Part shown: positions 1 to 5,517 of the stretch, one piece after another
Layout: the number at the start of each line of letters is the position of its first letter
How positions within the stretch are numbered: the stretch's first letter is position 1
Source: Thermoproteota archaeon
Lineage (GTDB): Archaea > Thermoproteota > Methanomethylicia > Culexarchaeales > Culexmicrobiaceae
Assembly: GCA_003649145.1 (NCBI GenBank)
Contig: QMQZ01000013.1
Coordinates: forward strand, 1-6,875
DNA length: 6,875 nucleotides
Direction of reading: 5' to 3'
Program-made: the position numbers and the translations under genes
The notes under the pieces: model-generated
What the model was told of the DNA's origin: nothing
Databases searched by the model: none
The model's input: the letters and a program-made list of their open reading frames with translations, nothing else

Positions 1-2478
1 AGGTGGGATAGAATAGTCGAGTACTTCAAGTTGCTGGGAGAAAAGTCGGATAGAGTGAAGGTTGTGGAGCTAGGTGAAACCACTGAGGGTAATCCGTTCA
101 TATTAGCTTACATTTCTTCTCCAAGCAACTTGGCTAACCTTGAGAAGTACAGGGAGATTTCACGTAAGCTAGCTGATCCAAGGGGCTTGTCTAAAGATGA
201 GGTTGACAGGCTGGTGAAGGAGGGCAGAGCTGTTGTAGCTATAACGAATAGCTTGCATGCAACTGAAGTTGGCGGCACTCAAATGGCTTGTGAGCTTGCG
301 TACGAGCTTGCAACTAGCGAGGATAGTCGAGTGAAGGAGATTTTAGATAACGTGATACTTCTGCTCTTTCCCTGCTTCAATCCAGACGGCCAAATAATGG
401 TTGTGGACTGGTATAACAAGTGGATTGGAACTGAGTATGAAGGCACTCCTCCTCCATGGCTGTACCACAAGTACTGCGGCCACGACAATAATAGGGACGC
501 CTACATGCTTACTCAAAAGGAGTCTCAAATGTTCGCTAAAGTTGTTTATAGGGATTGGAAGCCTCAAGCCTACATAGATAATCATCACATGGGGAGTTAT
601 GGTGCTAGGCTTTACATTCCTCCATGGTATGACCCCATAAGCCCTGAAGTAGATCCACTCCTTTGGAGAGAGCATCAGATGTTTGGAGGTTACATGGCTG
701 TCAGGCTTGAGGAGGAAGGCATTAAAGGGGTTGAAGGCGGCCCGCCATTTACGGCTGAGTGGACTGCCTCGTTCTTAAACTTGGCTAACTTCCTCAATAT
801 TGTGGGGATGCTCACCGAGTCTGCTACTGTGAAGATTGCCACTCCAATTTACATTCATCCTCACCAGTTGACTGGCCATAGGGGTAGAGCTGCTGATAGG
901 CCTCAAATGAGCTTTCCAAATCCATGGCCTGGAGGTTGGTGGAGATTAAGGGACATAGTTAGGCAGCAGAAGATCTCTAACTTGGCTGCGCTTGAGCTTG
1001 CAGCTAAGCTCAGGGAAGTTCTTTTGAGGAACATGTACGTCAAGGCTATGAGGAATATTGAGAGGGGGTTGAGGGAGCCGCCTTACGCCTTCATAATTCC
1101 ACTAGATCAGCATGACCCGCTCACCGCCCTTAAGTTAGTTGAAGTTTTCTTGAGATTGGACATTGAGGTTCATAGGGCTAAGAAAGAGTTTAAGGTTGGG
1201 GATAGGATTTTCCCAGCTGGAACGCACGTCATCTTCTTGGCGCAGCCAGCGAGGGCATTCGTCAAGTATGTTTTGGAAAAGACGATTTACCCTGATAATG
1301 AGTGGACTAGAGCTAGGGATGGCACTCCAATTAAGCCATATGACGTTGCTACTTACACTTTGCCAGACTACATGGGCGTCAAGGTAGAGGCTGTGGATGA
1401 AAAGTTTGATGGAGAGTTTGAGAGAGTTATTGAAGTTGAGTATCCGAAGTTTAAGGTTTCTGAGTCGAAGTTTGGCTACTTGCTTAACTGCAGGTACAAC
1501 GACAGCTATGCAGCGGTGAACTTGCTACTCGCTTCTGGGTTTAAGGTCTACAGGCTGACTGAACCTCTAAACTTTAATGGAGTTCAGCTTCCTGTAGGCT
1601 CCTTCTTCATTCCAAATCAGCATGGAATTATTAGTAAGCTGCAGGAGGCAAGCGGCAGATTTCATGTAGAGTTTATTCGCATTGATGAGGAGCTGAAAGC
1701 TAAACTTGTGGAGTTGAAGCTACTGAGAATAGGGATTTATCAGAGATATTACGGCGGCAATATAGATGAGGGATGGACTAGGTGGCTTCTTGAGCAGTAC
1801 GGCTTCCCATACAAGGTTATAATGGATAAGGACATACTTGGTGGAAAGCTTTCTGAGAAGGTTGACGTCCTAATCTTTGCCAATGACTATCCATGCATAA
1901 TAACTGGGGAGAACATCGAGGAGGAGCTCACTAAAAGGCTTAAGCGACCATTCGTCCTCCCTCCAATACCTCCAGAGTACAGGAGTGGGCTTGGAAAGGA
2001 GGGTGTTGAAAAGTTGAAGGAATTCGTCAATAATGGCGGAGTGGTCGTTGTCTTCAATAGGTCTTGCGAGTTCGTGATAAACGCTTTCAAGCTGCCAATT
2101 AAGGACTTGTCATTGGAGCTTGAGCCCAAGGAGTTCTTCTGCCCAGGCTCGATGCTGAAAGTCAATGTTGACGTGAATCACCCGCTAGGATATGGAATGC
2201 CGAGGAGAGCATACGTGCTATTTCACTACAGTCCGGTTCTGCAGATACTGCCGAACTATAATAACGACCTATACGAGGTTGTACTATCCTATCCGGAGAG
2301 GGACATAATGCAGAGCGGCTGGCTTATCGGGGAGAATTACTTGAGCAGGAAGCCGGCTATGATTTCAGCTAAGTATGGCGATGGAAGGATAGTGCTAATG
2401 GCGTTTAGGCCTCAGTTCAGAGCTCAAACTCACGGCACATTTAAACTGCTATTCAACGCCCTCTACAGCTTTAGTTAA
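1..2478 (+). CDS. M14-family zinc carboxypeptidase, large, 5'-truncated by the window edge
   Basis: This is a zinc-dependent M14 (carboxypeptidase A-like) peptidase with a long C-terminal extension. The frame is open from base 1: the first ten codons read RWDRIVEYFK and continue into the typical family N-terminus (SDRVKVVELGETTEGNP), so the TTG at 31 is internal and the true start lies to the left. Numbering codons from base 1 (825 visible), the zinc ligands are H86 and E89 (HATE) and H195 (in DNHHMG). NPDG is at 127-130, the substrate-binding NNRD motif is at 163-166, and the catalytic Glu is E273 in LTESA. After about codon 350 comes a family-specific middle region. From about codon 573 (GIYQRYYGGN) to about 760 there is an alpha/beta region resembling a glutamine-amidotransferase/ThuA-like fold, including VDVLIFANDY and GGVVVVFN. 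The active-site set is complete, so it is probably an active peptidase or amidohydrolase. Substrate and localisation cannot be told because any signal peptide would lie outside the window. The stop is TAA at 2476. The M14 call is firm; the C-terminal fold is inference. Confidence 0.93.
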   Translation, partial: RWDRIVEYFKLLGEKSDRVKVVELGETTEGNPFILAYISSPSNLANLEKYREISRKLADPRGLSKDEVDRLVKEGRAVVAITNSLHATEVGGTQMACELAYELATSEDSRVKEILDNVILLLFPCFNPDGQIMVVDWYNKWIGTEYEGTPPPWLYHKYCGHDNNRDAYMLTQKESQMFAKVVYRDWKPQAYIDNHHMGSYGARLYIPPWYDPISPEVDPLLWREHQMFGGYMAVRLEEEGIKGVEGGPPFTAEWTASFLNLANFLNIVGMLTESATVKIATPIYIHPHQLTGHRGRAADRPQMSFPNPWPGGWWRLRDIVRQQKISNLAALELAAKLREVLLRNMYVKAMRNIERGLREPPYAFIIPLDQHDPLTALKLVEVFLRLDIEVHRAKKEFKVGDRIFPAGTHVIFLAQPARAFVKYVLEKTIYPDNEWTRARDGTPIKPYDVATYTLPDYMGVKVEAVDEKFDGEFERVIEVEYPKFKVSESKFGYLLNCRYNDSYAAVNLLLASGFKVYRLTEPLNFNGVQLPVGSFFIPNQHGIISKLQEASGRFHVEFIRIDEELKAKLVELKLLRIGIYQRYYGGNIDEGWTRWLLEQYGFPYKVIMDKDILGGKLSEKVDVLIFANDYPCIITGENIEEELTKRLKRPFVLPPIPPEYRSGLGKEGVEKLKEFVNNGGVVVVFNRSCEFVINAFKLPIKDLSLELEPKEFFCPGSMLKVNVDVNHPLGYGMPRRAYVLFHYSPVLQILPNYNNDLYEVVLSYPERDIMQSGWLIGENYLSRKPAMISAKYGDGRIVLMAFRPQFRAQTHGTFKLLFNALYSFS

Positions 2479-2481
2479 ACT

Positions 2482-2521
2482 GGCTAATTCAGCGGTCTAC
2501 CTAGCCTTTCATTTTATTTTT
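2482..2521 (+). terminator. Stem plus T-rich tract downstream of the M14 gene
   Basis: GGCTA at 2482-2486 pairs with TAGCC at 2502-2506 across a 15-base loop. It is followed directly by a pyrimidine-rich tract at 2507-2521 with runs of three, four and five T. It begins 3 bases after the M14 stop codon in a 30-base convergent gap, which is where a terminator is expected. Archaeal RNA polymerase stops mainly at oligo-T, so the tract may matter more than the short stem. The tract overlaps the last codons of the opposite-strand Nudix gene. Confidence 0.45.
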
Positions 2522-2946
2522 CCAATTGAAATCAGCTTTTCAAGAAGTTTTCCAGTGGTTTTCGTCGTCTTCACCTTTTTAATTTCTTCAGCTGAGAACC
2601 ACTTGACTTCCAGCGCGTCTGTTGATGCCTTCAACTTTCCTCCAGCAACTTTGGCTTGGTAGTCTACTATTACGTAGTGGAATTTTATATTCCCAACTTC
2701 ATCTCTTACGATGACTTCGAATACGTCTACTAGACCTTCAACTTCAACTTCTAAGCCTGTTTCTTCCTTGACTTCCCTCTTAACAGCTTCTTTCAGCTTT
2801 TCTCCTAGCCTCACTAATCCGCCTGGAATTGCCCATAGTCCTTCTCCTGGCGGTGCTGCTCTTCGGACAAGGAGTATTCTGTTTTTATCGTCGATTATTA
2901 CTGCTCCAACTCCTACTATCGGCTTGTCTGGGTATGCTCGCTTCAT
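2509..2946 (-). CDS. Nudix hydrolase (ADP-ribose pyrophosphatase/MutT-like)
   Basis: This 145-aa single-domain Nudix hydrolase cleaves a nucleoside diphosphate linked to another moiety. The complete Nudix box GX5EX7REVXEEXGL runs from G43 to L65, with metal-binding glutamates in REVKEE (E58, E61, E62). The preceding [10 protein letters not shown] (35-43) is the usual lead-in, and the central [12 protein letters not shown] and C-terminal [10 protein letters not shown] also fit the family. Length is typical of compact archaeal Nudix proteins. Substrate is not determined by the sequence; ADP-ribose or an oxidised or damaged nucleotide are the common options. It is the last gene of a - strand operon. 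Its ATG (2946-2944) overlaps the TGA of purA (2945-2943) by 4 bases as ATGA, and no strong Shine-Dalgarno motif is visible, so translation is probably coupled to purA. It ends with TGA at 2511-2509, converging on the M14 gene. Confidence 0.92.
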   Translation of the reverse strand: MKRAYPDKPIVGVGAVIIDDKNRILLVRRAAPPGEGLWAIPGGLVRLGEKLKEAVKREVKEETGLEVEVEGLVDVFEVIVRDEVGNIKFHYVIVDYQAKVAGGKLKASTDALEVKWFSAEEIKKVKTTKTTGKLLEKLISIGKIK

Positions 2947-3962
2947 TTCTTCTTCATCTTCTTTTCCCTTAAGTCGATTGTGTCGTATACGTCTTCTCCA
3001 GTTCCTATTATTGTGACTGGCACTCCTACTTTTTCTTCTACTTCGCTTATGAATTTCTTAGCTTCTTCACTTAGCTGGTCGTATTCTCTTGCTTTTGCGC
3101 AGTTTGGGAATAGTATGTCGAGCTTGGTTATTGCTATTTGCGTCGCTCCATTTAGCATGGCTGCTCTCCTAGCTAGCTCGAAGTTGAATGGTGCTGCTCT
3201 CCTTCTCCTTCCAGTTACTGTCGCTATTTCTGTCCAGCCTCTTCTGTCTGCTTCTTCTGGGCTTAGCTCTCCTGGTAGGGGTCCTGCTCCTACTCGTGTT
3301 ACGTATGCTTTGAATACTATGAGTACGTCGTCCACTTTTGTTGGACCTACTCCGACTTCGCTACAAACTGCTGGGGCTGTGGTGTCTCTTCCAGTTACGT
3401 ATGGGTATGTGCCGTGGTATAGGGATAGGAATGTGCCTTGGGTTCCTTCGAGAATGACTTTGCCTCCTCTATCTATTACTTCATTGACTTCGAGTGCAAC
3501 ATCGGTTAGGTATGGCTTGAGTTCTGGTATGTCTCTGGCCAGCTTGGCTTTCCTCCTGACTCGCTCTGCTATTGCTGGCCCGACTCCTTGCCCTGTCGTG
3601 CCTATCTTCTTGGCTAGGTGGGCGTCTCCTCGGTCTTCGGCTATGTGCTTCTCCTCTATTATCGAGGCTTGGAAGTCGACTCCAACCCTATTCTTGCAGT
3701 TTGTTTCCTCTATTTCCTTCAAGAATATCTGGACGTTCACATTTGCTCCTGCACCTACAAGTAACCTGCACTTTTCATATACAAATGCGCTTGGAATTAT
3801 CCTCAACTTGTACTTTCTTCCCTTCCACAATACTGTGTGCCCTGCGTTTACTGAGCCTGTCCTAACTGCTAGGTCTACCTTGTCTTTTATAGCTAGGTAT
3901 GATACTACCTTGCCTTTTCCTTCATCTCCGAAGAAGCCTCCGACGATAACCATGCAGGGCAT
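2943..3962 (-). CDS. purA: Adenylosuccinate synthetase, short archaeal form
   Basis: It catalyses the GTP-dependent joining of IMP and aspartate to adenylosuccinate, the first step from IMP to AMP, in the cytoplasm. With the ATG at 3962 the protein is 339 aa, the usual length of archaeal PurA and about 90 residues shorter than bacterial enzymes. Motifs in order: GDEGKGK (12-18, holding catalytic D13), NAGHT (39-43, catalytic H42), [10 protein letters not shown] (121-130), LEGTQG (171-176), VTGRDTTA (190-197), the IMP/aspartate-binding VTGRRRR (249-255) and the guanine-recognition TKLD (279-282). Start choice: an in-frame GTG at 3977 would add MEVIK, but ATG 3962 is preceded by GGAAGTGATC (3975-3966), 9 of 10 matches to the archaeal Shine-Dalgarno consensus at ideal spacing, and it gives the family-like N-terminus [15 protein letters not shown]. 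It sits in an operon between a cysteine-rich unknown gene and a Nudix hydrolase. Confidence 0.96.
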   Translation of the reverse strand: MPCMVIVGGFFGDEGKGKVVSYLAIKDKVDLAVRTGSVNAGHTVLWKGRKYKLRIIPSAFVYEKCRLLVGAGANVNVQIFLKEIEETNCKNRVGVDFQASIIEEKHIAEDRGDAHLAKKIGTTGQGVGPAIAERVRRKAKLARDIPELKPYLTDVALEVNEVIDRGGKVILEGTQGTFLSLYHGTYPYVTGRDTTAPAVCSEVGVGPTKVDDVLIVFKAYVTRVGAGPLPGELSPEEADRRGWTEIATVTGRRRRAAPFNFELARRAAMLNGATQIAITKLDILFPNCAKAREYDQLSEEAKKFISEVEEKVGVPVTIIGTGEDVYDTIDLREKKMKKK

Positions 3963-3965
3963 CTT

Positions 3966-3975
3966 GATCACTTCC
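3966..3975 (-). promoter_or_regulatory. Strong Shine-Dalgarno site that sets the purA start
   Basis: On the - strand this reads GGAAGTGATC, one mismatch from GGAGGTGATC, the complement of the archaeal 16S rRNA 3' end. Eight bases separate its GGAAG core from the ATG at 3962. A start at GTG 3977 would place this motif inside the coding region, so it favours 3962. It is the strongest ribosome binding site in the window. Confidence 0.7.
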
Positions 3976-3976
3976 A

Positions 3977-4414
3977 CTATAGCTCTTCAGGTTTTGGCCT
4001 TCTTATCATCCTATCAATCAGCTTTTCAAGCTCTTCCTCTCTAACTCTCTCCGGCAGCCACTCATACCTTGACTCTAAGATTTTCTTCTCTCCAAGTAGC
4101 TTCTTGATGACTATTTCAAATATCCTCAGCCTCTCAGTGTCCGACCTCGCGCAGCTTTCCCAGTAGGGGCAGTCTGGAATTGAGCACTTATTTGATGATA
4201 TTACGTGGTACTTGCCGGGCTCGATTTCCGTCAGTATTATTCTTGGTGGGCATACCGGGCTGTCATAGGTGAATATTATCTTATTGTCTTCTCTTATTTC
4301 CTTCACTGAGACTCCAAGGGTTATTTTCGCAGCTTCGCGTAGAACTTCTAGTGGTGCTTCAACAACTAATTCACCGCGCTTTTTTAATTCCTCTATTCTA
4401 GTAACGTCGACCAT
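3977..4414 (-). CDS. Uncharacterised four-cysteine archaeal protein (145 aa)
   Basis: I do not recognise this family. The 145-aa protein is soluble-looking, highly charged, and has no signal peptide or membrane segment. Residues 1-35 look helical (EELKKRGELVVEAPLEVLREAAK). Residues 45-75 look like beta strands (KIIFTYDSP, RIILTEIEPGKYHVISS). Then comes a cysteine cluster, C77-X4-C82-X5-C88 (in CSIPDCPYWESCARSD), with a further cysteine at C55 (SPVCPP). Four cysteines could bind zinc or an iron-sulfur cluster; that is inference. The C-terminal 50 residues are charged and helical (ERVREEELEKLIDRMIRRPKPEEL). It is the first gene of the operon with purA and the Nudix hydrolase, and its TAG (3979-3977) lies 14 bases before the purA ATG. 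The start is ATG 4414-4412, with GAGGG five bases upstream. Codon use matches its neighbours, and the real-gene call rests on operon fit and start context. Confidence 0.8.
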   Translation of the reverse strand: MVDVTRIEELKKRGELVVEAPLEVLREAAKITLGVSVKEIREDNKIIFTYDSPVCPPRIILTEIEPGKYHVISSNKCSIPDCPYWESCARSDTERLRIFEIVIKKLLGEKKILESRYEWLPERVREEELEKLIDRMIRRPKPEEL

Positions 4415-4444
4415 AATTTCCCTCTTCTAATAGTTGTTTTAAGG

Positions 4445-4452
4445 TTTTTAAA
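4445..4452 (-). promoter_or_regulatory. TATA-like box for the cysteine protein-purA-Nudix operon
   Basis: On the - strand the sequence reads CAATTTAAAAACC, with TTTAAAAA at 4452-4445, about 38 bases before the ATG at 4414. Archaeal spacing would put transcription start near 4423, giving a leader of roughly 8 bases that still contains the GAGGG ribosome binding site. It is a sequence match and position only. Confidence 0.45.
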
Positions 4453-4461
4453 TTGTTCTAT

Positions 4462-4483
4462 AACGTGATTCGTGCATTACGTT
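4462..4483. repeat. Imperfect 22-bp dyad between divergent promoters, candidate operator
   Basis: AACGT (4462-4466) is mirrored by ACGTT (4479-4483), with further pairs inside (AT at 4468-4469 against AT at 4476-4477, and C4471 with G4474), so 8 of 11 positions pair. The centre is near 4472.5. It sits between the - strand TATA-like box at 4445-4452 and the + strand one at 4494-4501. A protein bound here could act on both the purA operon and the proC-like gene. Regulation is inference from position and symmetry. Confidence 0.4.
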
Positions 4484-4493
4484 GCATGGCAAA

Positions 4494-4501
4494 CTATAAA
4501 T
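4494..4501 (+). promoter_or_regulatory. TATA-like box for the proC-like gene
   Basis: CTATAAAT lies in GGCAAACTATAAATT, with an A-rich element just upstream that could be recognised by TFB. Transcription would begin near 4523-4526, leaving a leader of about 30 bases that includes the ribosome binding site at 4539. This supports the proC-like gene being an expressed unit. Confidence 0.5.
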
Positions 4502-4538
4502 TTAGTTCAAATTTCCTTATTGTTTCTGTAGTTTAGGT

Positions 4539-4544
4539 GAGGTG
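4539..4544 (+). promoter_or_regulatory. Shine-Dalgarno site upstream of the proC-like gene
   Basis: GAGGTG matches six bases of the archaeal consensus GGAGGTGATC. It is followed after 2 bases by a TTG (4547) that is out of frame with ProC, and after 12-13 bases by ATT 4557 and TTG 4558. It lies well upstream of the first in-frame canonical start (TTG 4614), so it argues that translation begins near 4547-4558. Confidence 0.5.
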
Positions 4545-4556
4545 CCTTGATTCCAG

Positions 4557-5357
4557 ATTGGTAAAATTGGAATTATCGGGTTAGGGCATCTAGGGAGAGC
4601 TATTGCTTCAGGGTTGACTTCTTGTACAAATCTTAAAGTTTTAGCTTCAGTTCGACATAGGCGAGATGATCTATTGAATTACTTTCAAGGAAGTGGTGTT
4701 GAAATCACCTTTAACAATAGATTGCTAGTTGAACAGTATGATTTGGTGCTTTTATGTGTAAAGCCAAGTCAGGTATTTGATGTTTTACGTGAAGTCGGTG
4801 ACTTGCTTCATTGTAAAGTGCTAATTTCAATGGTGGCTTTGATTCCGCTTTCGTGGTTTAGGCGGAGATTGGGTGATGATGTTGTATTGTTTAGAGCGAT
4901 GACGAATATAAGTGCTCTTTCAAATAGTTCATTCACAGCTTTAAGTAGAGATGTAGCTTATAGTGATGAAATTGAACGTGCAGTAGAGGATTTGTTCAGA
5001 GTGCTTGGGGAAGTTGTCTGGGTTGAAGAGCATGTGCTTGACGCTTTAACTATTATATCTGGCTGTGGACCTGCGTTGGTTGCAGAGTTGATTGATGCCT
5101 TCATTCTTGGTTCAATGGCTATAGGCATTCCTGAGCATGTGGCTAGGAGAGCTGTCTTCAAGTTATTTGAGGGTACAGTTAAGTCGCTAGGTGTGCTTTC
5201 AGCGAGCGAGCTTAGAAATCGAGTTATAACGCCTAGGGGGTTGACTATAAAGATGTTGAAGGATGCTTATGGTAGGGGTGTTAAATCGTCTTTAATTGAA
5301 GCTTTAGAGTCTACGTATAATGAGATGCTTTATATTCAGAGAAAATTGATAGACTAA
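4557..5357 (+). CDS. Pyrroline-5-carboxylate reductase family protein (divergent ProC), start unclear
   Basis: This NAD(P)H-dependent reductase belongs to the ProC family, whose classic member makes proline from 1-pyrroline-5-carboxylate. Counting from ATT 4557 it is 266 aa, the family length. It has KIGIIGLGHLGRAIASG with the dinucleotide-binding GLGHLG at 8-13, CVKPSQV (67-73), RAMTN (113-117, usually R-M-P-N), SGCGPA (168-173, usually SGSGPA) and VITPRGLT (223-230, usually V-T-S-P-G-G-T-T). The deviations at several signature positions make the exact substrate uncertain. No ATG, GTG or TTG occurs in frame between the stop at 4548 and TTG 4614, yet the glycine motif lies upstream of 4614. 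Starting at 4614 would delete it. Either ATT (4557) initiates, or one base is missing in the A run at 4563-4566: with one more A, TTG 4558 would read MVKIGIIGLG. G+C is about 37% against about 47% in neighbours. No other proline genes are nearby. Confidence 0.82.
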   Translation: MGKIGIIGLGHLGRAIASGLTSCTNLKVLASVRHRRDDLLNYFQGSGVEITFNNRLLVEQYDLVLLCVKPSQVFDVLREVGDLLHCKVLISMVALIPLSWFRRRLGDDVVLFRAMTNISALSNSSFTALSRDVAYSDEIERAVEDLFRVLGEVVWVEEHVLDALTIISGCGPALVAELIDAFILGSMAIGIPEHVARRAVFKLFEGTVKSLGVLSASELRNRVITPRGLTIKMLKDAYGRGVKSSLIEALESTYNEMLYIQRKLID

Positions 5358-5373
5358 GTGCTGAGTTAAAATG

Positions 5374-5442
5374 ATTGGCGTCAGTTCGCCCGTCGAGTAT
5401 CATTGCTTAAGCTCAACTTTGTGAGGTTCTTCATCCGCCAAT
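5374..5442. repeat. Long-range 7-bp inverted repeat with alternative inner hairpin
   Basis: ATTGGCG at 5374-5380 is the exact complement of CGCCAAT at 5436-5442. The left arm's GGCG (5377-5380) can instead pair with CGCC at 5387-5390 across a 6-base loop. The enclosed sequence also contains the palindrome GCTTAAGC (5405-5412) and a CTCA/TGAG pair (5412-5415 with 5421-5424). It lies just after the proC-like stop and may be a 3' structure or a small RNA. Nothing identifies it as a known RNA family. Confidence 0.3.
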
Positions 5443-5469
5443 TTACCATTTAACGTAAATGGTTAAATT
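5440..5469. repeat. Inverted repeat over the KaiC-like gene promoter, candidate operator
   Basis: ACCATTTA (5445-5452) and TAAATGGT (5456-5463) are perfect complements around the 3-base centre ACG. AATTT (5440-5444) and AAATT (5465-5469) extend the symmetry outward past one unpaired T (5464). The right arm merges with the AT-rich promoter sequence at 5464-5475, about 50 bases before the start codon, where a bound repressor would block TBP/TFB. An operator is the likeliest reading; an RNA hairpin is possible but AT-rich and weak. Confidence 0.45.
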
Positions 5470-5475
5470 TTTATT
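5464..5475 (+). promoter_or_regulatory. AT-rich TATA-like element for the KaiC-like gene
   Basis: TTAAATTTTTAT lies 43-54 bases before ATG 5518. Archaeal spacing predicts transcription start at about 5493-5498 and a leader of 20-25 bases. The exact box within the AT-rich run cannot be fixed by eye. It overlaps the right arm of the inverted repeat at 5440-5469. Confidence 0.4.
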
Positions 5476-5506
5476 GTAGGATATTTTGTAGTAAGTGGCT
5501 TTAATT

Positions 5507-5514
5507 GGGGTGTC
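5507..5514 (+). promoter_or_regulatory. Shine-Dalgarno site of the KaiC-like gene
   Basis: GGGGTGTC resembles GGAGGTGATC, and its GGGG core ends 7 bases before ATG 5518. This supports that ATG as the start. Confidence 0.55.
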
Positions 5515-5517
5515 AGC

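Noticed and set aside
343..675. Open frames on the - strand inside the M14 gene (also 279-488 and 1887-2165) and on + in another frame (1163-1387)
   Set aside because: They are fully contained in a well-supported gene, lack ribosome binding sites and show no recognisable domain.
2711..3016. A 101-codon + strand frame opposite the Nudix gene
   Set aside because: It is the antisense shadow of the Nudix coding sequence; the translation is Ser/Thr/Pro/Leu-rich with no motif.
2980..4044. A 354-codon open frame on the + strand opposite purA
   Set aside because: It is antisense to a gene with every PurA motif, its protein is a low-complexity Ser/Thr/Pro-rich string with no family features, and it arises from the codon bias of the real gene.
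4614..4616. TTG 4614 as the start of the ProC-like gene
   Set aside because: It would remove the glycine-rich cofactor-binding motif encoded just upstream in the same open frame, and no Shine-Dalgarno sequence precedes it.
5358..5517. A tRNA gene or CRISPR repeat in the intergenic region
   Set aside because: No cloverleaf with a GTTCRA-type T arm and no directly repeated unit with spacers are present; only inverted repeats are seen.
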